Source of the DNA: Bacteroidia bacterium
GTDB taxonomy: Bacteria > Bacteroidota > Bacteroidia > UKL13-3
Direction of reading: 5' to 3'
Length of the DNA stretch: 64,000 nucleotides
NCBI GenBank assembly: GCA_025454975.1
Contig: JALONK010000001.1
Span: forward strand, 121,629-185,628
Within the stretch, counting starts at the first letter, position 1, and each line of letters starts with the position of its first letter. The notes beneath the pieces were generated by a model that was not told the DNA's origin, ran no database searches, and saw only the letters and a list, made by a program, of their open reading frames with translations. The position numbers and the translations under genes are program-made. This document shows, one piece after another, positions 19,252-27,635 of this stretch.

Positions 19252-19974
19252 TTGTTGCTTGCACTGGTTGTATTTGTTTTGCCTGTTGCATTCACTGCTT
19301 TAGATAAGAATAGCCTATGGGTAAACTTCATGTTTTTGTTTACCCATACCGGAGGTAAATATGGAACACTGGTTCTTACGTTATTAGCTTCTTTTTTTTA
19401 TGCCTATCAAGTACCTGTGAGGCAAAAGAAAATATTTGTTTTTGTGCGCTCGGTTGTTACCATACTTTTATTTCTGAGTGTTCCGGCCTTCCTCAACGAA
19501 CATTATACCAAACCATTATTTAAAGAAATTCGTCCGGCTCATCAGTTTTTACTCACACAAACCAATAGCCAACAAATGCTTTCAACTTGGTTTGATCTGA
19601 ATAAGCAACAGCGACATGATTTTCTGGAGAAATTAATTACTAATCACCAAGCATTATTTATAAATATTGATGTTCGTGTGTTGGAACATTGGATTGAAGA
19701 ATCAGGACTTTCTTTTCCATCAGGGCATTCTTATAATTCGTTTTTATTAGCAACAATCATCGCTTTAAGTTTATATCAATCACGAAAACAACAATTAAAT
19801 CGTTGGTTTTGGTTACCTTTTGTTTGGGCTTTCAGTGTTGCTTTCTCAAGAGTAGCTTTGGGCGCACATACCGAGGTTGATGTTACCGTTGGCGCATTAT
19901 GTGGTGTTTTAACTGCAGTGCTGTTTTTTTACCTTAATCTCACACGAAAAATACTCTGGTTTAAAAGATATTAA
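19252..19974 (+). CDS. PAP2 family (type 2) phosphatidic acid phosphatase, non-ATG start
   Basis: This integral membrane phosphatase carries the full family signature: KxxxxxxRP (KPLFKEIRP), PSGH (SFPSGHSYN) and SRxxxGxHxxxD (SRVALGAHTEVD). It probably dephosphorylates a lipid pyrophosphate or phosphatidate. The start is uncertain. The frame is open from 19192 with no ATG or GTG before the core, and the listed start is the first TTG. A start further upstream at an ATT or ATC codon would give a better first membrane helix preceded by PKR. It lies 55 bases after glyS and 1 base before the glycosyltransferase gene. Confidence 0.85.
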   Translation: MLLALVVFVLPVAFTALDKNSLWVNFMFLFTHTGGKYGTLVLTLLASFFYAYQVPVRQKKIFVFVRSVVTILLFLSVPAFLNEHYTKPLFKEIRPAHQFLLTQTNSQQMLSTWFDLNKQQRHDFLEKLITNHQALFINIDVRVLEHWIEESGLSFPSGHSYNSFLLATIIALSLYQSRKQQLNRWFWLPFVWAFSVAFSRVALGAHTEVDVTVGALCGVLTAVLFFYLNLTRKILWFKRY

Positions 19975-19975
19975 T

Positions 19976-21034
19976 ATGAAAATTCTTTATGGTGTTCCGG
20001 GTGAAGGCATGGGTCATGCAACGCGAAGTAAAGTAATAATCGAACATTTGATTCGTGAAAAACATCAGGTTCTTGTGCTTAGTAGTAGTAGGGCATACAC
20101 TTTTTTAAAACAAAGTTTCGGCGATTGTGTACATGAAATAAAAGGACTTCATTTCTCTTACAAAGATGCACAAATAAGTAAGTTGGGTACCGTATTGCTG
20201 AATTTAAAACAAGCACCGGAAAGTATCTTACATAATGTATCAAGGTACCTTCAACTTCAACATGATTTTCATCCTGACTTAATCATTTCCGATTTCGAGT
20301 CGTTTACCTTTGCTTATGCTAAATTTCATCGCTTGCCTATCATAAGTATTGATAATATGCAAGTGTTGAACCGATGTAAACCAACTGTAAAAATACCTTT
20401 GCAAGTAAAGGACGATTTTTTAGTAGCACAAGCAATTGTAAAGGCAAAGGTGCCATTTGCCCAACATTATTTTATTACTAGTTTTTTTGATGCTGTTATA
20501 TCGAAAAATAGTACAAGTTTGGTGAAACCAATAATTAGGGATGCAATTATTGATGCAAAACCTACACAAGGAAATCATATTTTAATGTACCAAACTTCAA
20601 CTACGTTTAAAAAAGTAAAAGAAGTATTAAATCAATTACCAAACGAGCGTTTTATTATTTATGGAATGAATACAGATGAAGTAGATGGCCATATGCAATT
20701 TAAAAAATTTAGTGAAACTAGTTTTGTTAACGACCTGGCTTCATCTTCTGCTGTTATTGCTAATGGAGGCTTCTCATTTATTAGTGAAGCAGTTTATTTA
20801 CATAAACCAATTTATTCTTTTCCAATTAAAGGACAATTTGAACAATGGTATAATGCTGCCAATGTTGAACGCTTAGGTTATGGCAGGCATTTTGAAACGT
20901 TGGAAGCTGATCACTTAAAAGCATTTTTATACGACGTTCCCTCGTTCAAACAAAATTTATCAGCGTATGCTCAACAAGGAAATATTGATTTGCTAAATGA
21001 GTTAGATGCCATTTTAGTAAGCTTAAGACAATAA
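19976..21034 (+). CDS. MJ1255/VC2487-type glycosyltransferase
   Basis: The protein has the GT-B pattern of the MJ1255/VC2487 family related to MurG and GT28. The N-terminal block KILYGVPGEGMGHATRS is the glycine-rich acceptor-domain loop. The C-terminal block NGGFSFISEAVYLHKP, then PIKGQFEQWYNA, is the nucleotide-sugar binding region. At 352 residues it is of typical length. One base separates it from the PAP2 gene, so the pair probably acts together on an envelope lipid or glycolipid. Substrates are not known. Confidence 0.82.
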   Translation: MKILYGVPGEGMGHATRSKVIIEHLIREKHQVLVLSSSRAYTFLKQSFGDCVHEIKGLHFSYKDAQISKLGTVLLNLKQAPESILHNVSRYLQLQHDFHPDLIISDFESFTFAYAKFHRLPIISIDNMQVLNRCKPTVKIPLQVKDDFLVAQAIVKAKVPFAQHYFITSFFDAVISKNSTSLVKPIIRDAIIDAKPTQGNHILMYQTSTTFKKVKEVLNQLPNERFIIYGMNTDEVDGHMQFKKFSETSFVNDLASSSAVIANGGFSFISEAVYLHKPIYSFPIKGQFEQWYNAANVERLGYGRHFETLEADHLKAFLYDVPSFKQNLSAYAQQGNIDLLNELDAILVSLRQ

Positions 21035-21082
21035 TTACTTCTTATCTTTCCAATCAGTAGATAATTCAAACATAATTCTGCT

Positions 21083-21090
21083 TATTTTTG
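21083..21090 (+). promoter_or_regulatory. -7 promoter element TATTTTTG upstream of DUF2480 gene
   Basis: It matches TAnnTTTG and ends 4 bases before the ATG at 21095, so the predicted transcript has almost no leader. Confidence 0.5.
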
Positions 21091-21094
21091 CAGG

Positions 21095-21613
21095 ATGAAT
21101 AATGAGCAACCACAAATCATAGAAAATAAAGTAGCCAATAGTGGTTTAGTTACCATCAATCTTGAGCTTTTTTATGATACCACGGAACGCGTGTTGTTGG
21201 ATATTAAACCATGGCTGTTTATGGAAATGATTCTGAAAGAAAAGGATTTTAGAGAACACCTCAAACAACATGATTGGTCGCAGTATCAAAATAAACTGGT
21301 TGCAGTATATTGCTCTGCAGATGCCATTGTTCCTACTTGGGCGTATATGCTGGTTGCAGTTCAGTTGCAATCGGTTGCCAAACGATATGTTTTCGGTGAT
21401 TTACAAAAGCTTGAACAATTATTATTTCAGGAAGCAATCAGTAGTATTAACTTAGATGAGTATAAAGATGCTCGTGTAATTATTAAAGGTTGTAGTGATG
21501 TGCCAGTACCGGTGTATGCCTTTGTTGAAATTACCAATAAATTATTACCCGTTGCCAAGAGCATAATGTATGGCGAAGCATGCAGTAATGTGCCGGTGTT
21601 TAAAAGAAAATAA
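21095..21613 (+). CDS. DUF2480 family protein
   Basis: The 172-residue cytoplasmic-type protein matches the Bacteroidota-restricted DUF2480 family. Recognisable blocks are LDIKPWLFMEMILKEKDFR, VAVYCSADAIVPTWAYML and KGCSDVPVPVYAFVEITN. Conserved cysteines sit in the CSADA, KGCSD and EACSN contexts. Function is unknown. It appears to be a single-gene unit with its own promoter. Confidence 0.85.
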   Translation: MNNEQPQIIENKVANSGLVTINLELFYDTTERVLLDIKPWLFMEMILKEKDFREHLKQHDWSQYQNKLVAVYCSADAIVPTWAYMLVAVQLQSVAKRYVFGDLQKLEQLLFQEAISSINLDEYKDARVIIKGCSDVPVPVYAFVEITNKLLPVAKSIMYGEACSNVPVFKRK

Positions 21614-21614
21614 A

Positions 21615-22295
21615 CTAATAAAAACTTGTGCCTTTTAAATAAGCAGTTTTAAGTAATGGACATATTCTATAACGCTCTTCATTTGTGTCAAGTTGAATGG
21701 CTTTTAAAATATGGTAAACATGCTTGATGCCGATTTTATCAGCCCACTCAAATGGACCATAAGGATAATTTGTGCCTAGTTTCATACTGGTGTCAATGGC
21801 TTCAATTGTTGCGGTTCCTTCTTGTAAAGTGTAACATGCCTCATTAATAATCATACAAATAATACGCGGAGTTACCAAACCAACCCTATCTTGTACCAAT
21901 TTATAATTTCGATTTAACTGATCCATGGTATCATGCAATAATTGCTGTTGATCAGGATTCGCTAATGAAACTTCTAACATGGGTAAATTTAAAAAACTTG
22001 GTAATGCATTTAGCCCGATTAATACGCAAGAAACTGATTGCTTAATATTTAATACCACAGCTGCAAGTTGTAATTGCGCTGCTGAAACAAATACCGGCTT
22101 ATCAGTTAATGATGCATATAATGATATCCGCTCTACATGATCTTCAAAACTCAAATCAAAGATGCAGTCAAATTCATCTAAATGTATTGTGCTTAAATCT
22201 GTATCTTGTATTTCGGAAATTAAATGTTGTTCAGATGAAAAAGTACCCGCTAATTCAGTTGTTTTTATTTTTTCTCCTATTAGTAGAATCTTCAT
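21615..22295 (-). CDS. 3-hydroxyacyl-CoA dehydrogenase-like protein, degenerate NAD domain
   Basis: Residues about 130-226 match the C-terminal domain of 3-hydroxyacyl-CoA dehydrogenases well (DRVGLVTPRIICMIINEA, then a MKLGTNYPYGPFEWADKIG block). The N-terminal half is shortened and has lost the GxGxxG dinucleotide loop (LLIGEKIKTTEL instead). The segment aligning to the catalytic HFFNP region reads ALPSFLNLPMLEV, without the histidine. It therefore probably does not work as an ordinary dehydrogenase and may bind acyl-CoA or act as a partner or scaffold. It is 226 residues long against about 280-290 for the family. It is divergent to ridA. Confidence 0.75.
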   Translation of the reverse strand: MKILLIGEKIKTTELAGTFSSEQHLISEIQDTDLSTIHLDEFDCIFDLSFEDHVERISLYASLTDKPVFVSAAQLQLAAVVLNIKQSVSCVLIGLNALPSFLNLPMLEVSLANPDQQQLLHDTMDQLNRNYKLVQDRVGLVTPRIICMIINEACYTLQEGTATIEAIDTSMKLGTNYPYGPFEWADKIGIKHVYHILKAIQLDTNEERYRICPLLKTAYLKGTSFY

Positions 22296-22305
22296 GTTTG
22301 CATAC

Positions 22306-22313
22306 TAAATTTG
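22306..22313 (+). promoter_or_regulatory. -7 promoter element TAAATTTG upstream of ridA
   Basis: It matches TAnnTTTG, 26 bases before the ATG at 22340, in the divergent spacer with the 3HCDH-like gene. It supports the short form of ridA. Confidence 0.5.
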
Positions 22314-22339
22314 ACGACAAAGGTAAACAGTCTAATCTA

Positions 22340-22723
22340 ATGGAAAAGAAAATAATTACATCTTCCGGATCCCCTGCTCCAATAGGTCCTTACAGCCCTG
22401 CTGTTCAAGTTGGTAATACTTTATATACCAGCGGACAGGTTGCTAAAGATGCTCAAACAGGTAATATGATTCAAGATAATATATCTCTTGAAACAACTAA
22501 AGTGATGCAAAATCTGCAAGCTATTTTAAATAGTGCAGGATATGATTTTTCGAATGTGGTGAAAACTACAATTTATTGCACCGATTTGAATGATTTTGCT
22601 GCTATTAATGAAGCTTATGGAAGTTTTTTTAGTGGTAATTATCCTGCACGAGAAACAGTTCAGGTTGTTCGTTTGCCATTAGGTGCTAGGGTAGAAATAA
22701 GTATGGTTGCAGTTAAAAATTAA
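22340..22723 (+). CDS. ridA: RidA family reactive intermediate/imine deaminase
   Basis: RidA hydrolyses enamine/imine intermediates made by PLP enzymes and so protects other PLP enzymes from damage. The 127-residue protein has the whole family pattern: SPAPIGPYSPAVQVG at the N-terminus, YTSGQV, and the C-terminal ARETVQVVRLPLGARVEI block containing the essential arginine. I chose the ATG at 22340 because a longer frame would run into the divergent 3HCDH-like gene and cross the TAAATTTG promoter box, and 127 residues is the normal family length. Confidence 0.95.
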   Translation: MEKKIITSSGSPAPIGPYSPAVQVGNTLYTSGQVAKDAQTGNMIQDNISLETTKVMQNLQAILNSAGYDFSNVVKTTIYCTDLNDFAAINEAYGSFFSGNYPARETVQVVRLPLGARVEISMVAVKN

Positions 22724-22845
22724 TGTCAACTCTTTGTCATTAATTATCTCTAAAGCATACATAATCAGTTTGATATAATTGTCATAAATTTTATACAAAA
22801 CTAATTTAAGTAAGTGGTTGTCATATTTCAACTAAAGAAAACTTT

Positions 22846-24612
22846 ATGAAAAACACACTACTTACATTAGTTGGCTTGTTGGGGTCATTCCTAACAGTTA
22901 ACGCCCAAACAGCAAGAGTTATGGCTATCCATAACAGTGCCGACCCTGCGGTTGATACCGTTGATATTTGGTTATCTACTGTTTTAGGCTCTCAAAAATT
23001 ATTTGACAATGTTGGCTTCCGTCAATCAACAGGTTTTTTTACAGCCCCGGCAGGTGTTCCTATCCGTGTGGCTTTTGCAGGGAAAAACTCACAAACTATC
23101 AACGATACCCTAATAGGTTTTGGATTTAACTTAACATCAGGCCAAACCTATTTAGCCATTGCACAAGGTCACGTGGGAACAGGATTTAATCCTCAAATCC
23201 CGTTTAACCTTGCCATCTCGGCTACAGCTAAAGAAAGAGGTAGTAATGGCAAAGTTGAAGTAGCTGTGCACCACGGTTCAACTGATGCCCCTAATGTTGA
23301 CATAGATGCTCGCGCCAAAGGTGCATTAGACGGTGCAAGAATTTTGGAAAATGTTCCTTATGGTGACATCTCTCAATATTTAGCAGTTGATGAAGCCAAT
23401 ATTTTATTAGATGTATTTCAGGCAAACGCTATGATGCCTCTTGTTTCATACAGTGCCCCATTGCAACAATTAAATGCAGGAGATAGTGCCGTTGTTATAT
23501 TTGCATCAGGATTTTTAAATCCTGCAAACAATAATAATGGAAAACCTTTCGGATTATTTGCAGCCTTATCTAATGGTGATGTTATACCATTAGAAGCATT
23601 AACTTCAGGTCGTGTAAATGTTATTCATAATTGTGCCGACCCTGCTGCTGATACAGTAGATATTTGGGTGAAAAATGAAACCACAAACCAAACGTTAAAA
23701 GTGGCTGATAACTTAGGATTTCGCCAAGCTACCGGATACACCAACTTAATTGCTAATAATGATTTGATTTTAGCAGTTGCACCTAAAAATTCAAGCAGTT
23801 ATGATGATGTAATTTATGAAGAGGATATTGACTACATTCCTGCAGGTTCTGAGTTAGTTGTAATTGCTACCGGTGTTTTAGATACTACTAAGTTTGAGCC
23901 AAATCCTAATGAAGTTGAAATAAACTTTGGTATACTTGGTGCAGCAGGGAGAGAAAATGGTACAAATCCAAATAACGTTGATTTGTTAGTTTATCATGGA
24001 GTTACTGATGCACCTGCAGTAAGTATTCGCGCCAGAAATGCAACATCAGGTTTCGACTCATTAGCTTTCGGCGATTTCTCTTCTGATGAAGGTGAATATG
24101 TTTCTTTAGCCGCAAATAATATTATACTTGATGTAATTCCTGTTGGAGCAACAAGCCCGTTAGTTTCTTACAATGCTCCTTTAAGTGCTTTGGCCGGACA
24201 AGCAGTAGTTGCTTTTGCATCAGGATTTTTATCTCCAAACTCACCAACTAACCGTGATGTAAACGGAGCAGCTTTCGGAATTTTTGTTGCCCGCTCAAAT
24301 GGTCAGGTAATTCCTTTACAATTAACTACCTCAGTTGCTAAAGTGAGCGAAGCATTTGAAAACGGTATAGTACTCTATCCAAATCCTGCGAACGAAAAAA
24401 TTACCATTCAATTTGAGTCAACCAATACTATAAGCGCTACACAAGTAAATATTGTTGACCTTAGCGGTCGTGCAGTATTAACTTCGGCACTAGATGTAAA
24501 TAATGGTTTAAATAAACATGAAATAAACATCGCTGCATTACAAAAAGGATTATACTTTATACAAGTAACCAATGCAAGTGGAACCAGCGTTAAAAAACTA
24601 ATGATTAACTAA
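22846..24612 (+). CDS. DUF4397 domain T9SS type A sorting domain protein
   Basis: A signal peptide (cleavage after VNAQ) precedes four DUF4397-like halves in an A-B-A-B order. The A halves begin RVMAIHNSADPAVDTVDIW and RVNVIHNCADPAADTVDIW. The B halves begin EVAVHHGSTDAPNVDI and DLLVYHGVTDAPAVSI. A type A sorting domain (from about LYPNPANEKITIQF) ends the 588-residue protein. DUF4397 is a beta-rich extracellular module of unknown function. Here it is clearly a T9SS cargo. It is monocistronic with a strong terminator. Confidence 0.9.
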   Translation: MKNTLLTLVGLLGSFLTVNAQTARVMAIHNSADPAVDTVDIWLSTVLGSQKLFDNVGFRQSTGFFTAPAGVPIRVAFAGKNSQTINDTLIGFGFNLTSGQTYLAIAQGHVGTGFNPQIPFNLAISATAKERGSNGKVEVAVHHGSTDAPNVDIDARAKGALDGARILENVPYGDISQYLAVDEANILLDVFQANAMMPLVSYSAPLQQLNAGDSAVVIFASGFLNPANNNNGKPFGLFAALSNGDVIPLEALTSGRVNVIHNCADPAADTVDIWVKNETTNQTLKVADNLGFRQATGYTNLIANNDLILAVAPKNSSSYDDVIYEEDIDYIPAGSELVVIATGVLDTTKFEPNPNEVEINFGILGAAGRENGTNPNNVDLLVYHGVTDAPAVSIRARNATSGFDSLAFGDFSSDEGEYVSLAANNIILDVIPVGATSPLVSYNAPLSALAGQAVVAFASGFLSPNSPTNRDVNGAAFGIFVARSNGQVIPLQLTTSVAKVSEAFENGIVLYPNPANEKITIQFESTNTISATQVNIVDLSGRAVLTSALDVNNGLNKHEINIAALQKGLYFIQVTNASGTSVKKLMIN

Positions 24613-24641
24613 TCCGCTTTTTCCTGAATATATAAATAGTT

Positions 24642-24678
24642 GGGCATATCAATTTCGATTGATATGCCCTTCTTTTTT
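24642..24678 (+). terminator. Rho-independent terminator with TTCG loop
   Basis: A perfect 12-bp stem (24642-24653 with 24658-24669) with a TTCG tetraloop is followed by TTCTTTTTT. It stops the DUF4397 gene, and its tail abuts the stop codon of the convergent M3 peptidase. Confidence 0.9.
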
Positions 24679-26371
24679 AGCTTAATTGCGACTTAACAAA
24701 TTGCATTAATTCTTTGATATAAGCATCGCTAAAGTCGAATTTAATACCCGCAGTTTGATAAATATCACCAATGGTTTTGGTGTATCCTAAACTCAACGCT
24801 TCTTTATATTGTTGTATGGCTTTTGTTTTATCTTTCAACGAATTTCTCCATACCGCCAAAGCGCCTAATTGCGCCATTCCATATTCTATATAATAAAATG
24901 GAACTTCATACAAGTGAAGTTGTTTTTGCCAAGTGTAAGTTTGAATTTCTTCATAACCCGACCAGTCAACCATACCTGTTCCAAAATATTTGCTTAACTC
25001 AACCCAATATGCTTTTCGCTCTTCTGCGGTATGTGTAGGGTTTGTATAAATCCAATGTTGGAATTTATCAATGGTGGCAATCCATGGTAAAATCTTAATA
25101 ATGCCTTCCAGGTGCTCCTCTTTTGCACGCGCTAATTCAGTTGATGTTTTATAAAATTCATCCATTCCTTCATAGCTTAATAATTCCATACTCATGCTGG
25201 CTAATTCAGCTACTTCACTCGGACAGTTCTTAAATGCTGATAACGCTAAATCCTTACTTAAAAATGAATGTACTGCATGCCCACCTTCATGAACCATAGT
25301 TTCTACATCTCGTGTTGACGAAGCAGCATTTATAAAAATAAAAGGCACATTAGTTTCTGCCATTGGATAATTATATCCTCCCGGAGCTTTTCCTTTTCTG
25401 CTTTCTAAATCTAATCGTCCCATATTATCCATTGTTTCTATACACCACGCAAAATAATCATCAACCTTTCTGAAACATTTTATGGTTTTGTCAAGTAAAT
25501 CCGCACCACTGGTAAAAGGCTCTAACGCATGGCGATTTTGAGTGTCTACCTCTAAATCCCATGGACGTAACTTATAACCCAGTTCGGATTCACGCTTTTC
25601 ATGAAATGACTTTACTAATCCAACAACTTCTGTTTGAATTGCATTATGGAAAGCATAACAATCCTCGGGTGTATAATCAAATCTGCCCATGGCTGCAAAC
25701 ATATAATCACGGTAGTTTTCAAACCCGGCATTAACGGCAACCTGATGCCTTAGCTTAACTAATTTGTCAAATAATTCATCCAAACTTTTTGCATGCGATA
25801 AACGCTTCTGATTTATCGCTAAAAACGCTTGCTCTCTTTTGGCTCGATTCGGATCTTTTAAAAAATTTGATGCCTGTTGTAAGGTTAATTCTTTACCATC
25901 AATTTCTACCATCATGCTGCCAACTATCGCTCCATATTTCTGGCTTTCTGTTGCAATTTCAGCAAATAGGCTTACATTTTCTTCTCTGAAAATCTCAATC
26001 TCCTTTTTAATACCTCTCAAATAAACAAAATAAGTATCCTTATCAAGCTCATGAATAAACGGACTATCTACTAATTTTCGATTGAGTTTGTCGGCCAACG
26101 GTGCTACCTTAGGTTCAATTTCGTTTATAAAAAATAAGTAAGATTCTTCAAGCGATTTATCTTCAGTGTTACATGTCATTTTCACATATCGCCAAGCTAA
26201 GTCTTCACTTATAAAAGCCTCGAGTTCACTTCTGTCTTTTAACCAATCTTCTAACTCAGTTTTATTCTCAATTTTGCGGTTTAATAAAACTTCAAAGTAG
26301 GGCTCGATTATTTCCCATGATGTTATTTTTATTTTGTCAGGTAAAAACCTGCGCTGGTTAATTACAATCAT
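24677..26371 (-). CDS. pepF: M3 family oligoendopeptidase (PepF type)
   Basis: This cytoplasmic zinc metallopeptidase degrades short peptides. The HExxH zinc motif is HEGGH at residues 361-365, within the typical MVHEGGHAVHSFLS block. The glutamate region follows as CPSEVAELASMSMELL. The 564-residue length and the lack of a signal peptide fit PepF/M3B enzymes. It appears monocistronic. Confidence 0.93.
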   Translation of the reverse strand: MIVINQRRFLPDKIKITSWEIIEPYFEVLLNRKIENKTELEDWLKDRSELEAFISEDLAWRYVKMTCNTEDKSLEESYLFFINEIEPKVAPLADKLNRKLVDSPFIHELDKDTYFVYLRGIKKEIEIFREENVSLFAEIATESQKYGAIVGSMMVEIDGKELTLQQASNFLKDPNRAKREQAFLAINQKRLSHAKSLDELFDKLVKLRHQVAVNAGFENYRDYMFAAMGRFDYTPEDCYAFHNAIQTEVVGLVKSFHEKRESELGYKLRPWDLEVDTQNRHALEPFTSGADLLDKTIKCFRKVDDYFAWCIETMDNMGRLDLESRKGKAPGGYNYPMAETNVPFIFINAASSTRDVETMVHEGGHAVHSFLSKDLALSAFKNCPSEVAELASMSMELLSYEGMDEFYKTSTELARAKEEHLEGIIKILPWIATIDKFQHWIYTNPTHTAEERKAYWVELSKYFGTGMVDWSGYEEIQTYTWQKQLHLYEVPFYYIEYGMAQLGALAVWRNSLKDKTKAIQQYKEALSLGYTKTIGDIYQTAGIKFDFSDAYIKELMQFVKSQLS

Positions 26372-26510
26372 ATATACTTTTAATTTAGTATTGCGAGTTT
26401 ACATATTATTTTCTTGTTGATTTATTTTTTGATGAGTTTATGGTAAGAACTTGCCGGTTTTTAGTACTTAATCTGCACCAATCAATTTAGTTGAATTAAT
26501 ACAATCAATT

Positions 26511-27410
26511 TCAACTTTGTTCAGGCATTAACTTAACCGAAGTCATGGTTAATGAACCGGCTACCGGCTTATCATTAAAAAAACTGATTTTATCATTTTT
26601 ATCTTTCAGTGATAATACATACAACAAAGGCATAAAATGCTCTGGTGTAGGAATAGCTAAATTAAAGGCCTTTCCTTGTGAGCCAAAACGAATCAAGTTA
26701 TTATGATCATCGTTAATAATAAACGATTTAATTTTTTCACTGGCTTCTTCTGCCCAATCAAATGCAAACGATTCATTTAATCTTCGCCAATCAACCAGCC
26801 CTAAATTATGCACCAAATTGCCACTTCCAATAATTAAAACTCCTTTGTCTCTAAGACTTTTAAGTTCACTTGCTAATGAATAGTGGTATTCCGGTGGTTT
26901 AGTATAATCAATGCTTAATTGAAGCACCGGAATATCGGCTAATGGATAGAGATGTTTAATTACACTCCACGCGCCATGATCTAACCCCCATTTATCATCT
27001 AAGCCAACTGTGGTTGTTTTTACGGTATCTTTTATTTCACTTGCTAAAGTTGGACTCCCTGGTGCAGGATATTGAACATCAAACAAGGCTTTTGGAAAAC
27101 CTCCAAAATCATGAATGGTAGGCGGATGCTCCATTGCAGTTACAAATGTTCCTTTTGTTTCCCAATGCGCAGATATACACAATATGGCTGTTGGTTTTAT
27201 CAATTCTTTACCAAGTGCTCTAAATGAACGCACAAACTCATTTTCTTCAATTGCATTCATCGGACTTCCATGCCCCAGAAATAATGTTGGCATTCTTTTA
27301 GTAGCCTCTGTGTTATCTATAAGTTGATGTAGCTTTTTTAAGTCCATTGTTAATCCGAAAAATGGTAATAATGACATGGTTTTTAAGAACGATTTTCTTT
27401 TCATGTTCAC
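26511..27410 (-). CDS. ygiD: 4,5-DOPA dioxygenase extradiol-like protein (YgiD family)
   Basis: It belongs to the LigB-type extradiol dioxygenase family. The metal-binding histidines appear in LGHGSPMN, SAHWET, HDFGGFP and the WGLDHGAWS block, all conserved relative to E. coli YgiD. About 38 residues precede the core, including KRKSFLKTMSLLPFFGL, a hydrophobic Tat- or Sec-like leader that lacks the twin arginine. Either this is an export or anchor signal or the protein starts later. The in vivo substrate in this organism is unknown. Confidence 0.87.
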   Translation of the reverse strand: MNMKRKSFLKTMSLLPFFGLTMDLKKLHQLIDNTEATKRMPTLFLGHGSPMNAIEENEFVRSFRALGKELIKPTAILCISAHWETKGTFVTAMEHPPTIHDFGGFPKALFDVQYPAPGSPTLASEIKDTVKTTTVGLDDKWGLDHGAWSVIKHLYPLADIPVLQLSIDYTKPPEYHYSLASELKSLRDKGVLIIGSGNLVHNLGLVDWRRLNESFAFDWAEEASEKIKSFIINDDHNNLIRFGSQGKAFNLAIPTPEHFMPLLYVLSLKDKNDKISFFNDKPVAGSLTMTSVKLMPEQS

Positions 27411-27635
27411 AATTTTTTATGCTTAACTAACTTGCCTGAAATTAGAACAGACAATATCTAAAAGTAAAGGTAATATTATTCTGAACTAATCGAAAAAAAT
27501 AATAAGAATAACATCAATCGGTGTATGATGTTGATATACCAGATGGTTATTGTTCTATGATAATTAATATTTAAATCAGTTTATAAGGTGTAAACTGTCA
27601 TAATTTATTATGTGATTTTTATGGAGTGTTGAAGA

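Noticed and set aside
22109..22339. Longer N-terminus for RidA starting at 22109
   Set aside because: It runs antisense through the 3HCDH-like gene and over a promoter box. The family starts at the 22340 ATG.
27480..27635. A tnaC-like leader peptide upstream of tryptophanase
   Set aside because: Short frames exist, but none combines a start, a Trp codon near the end and a following Pro stop context, so no attenuator is supported.
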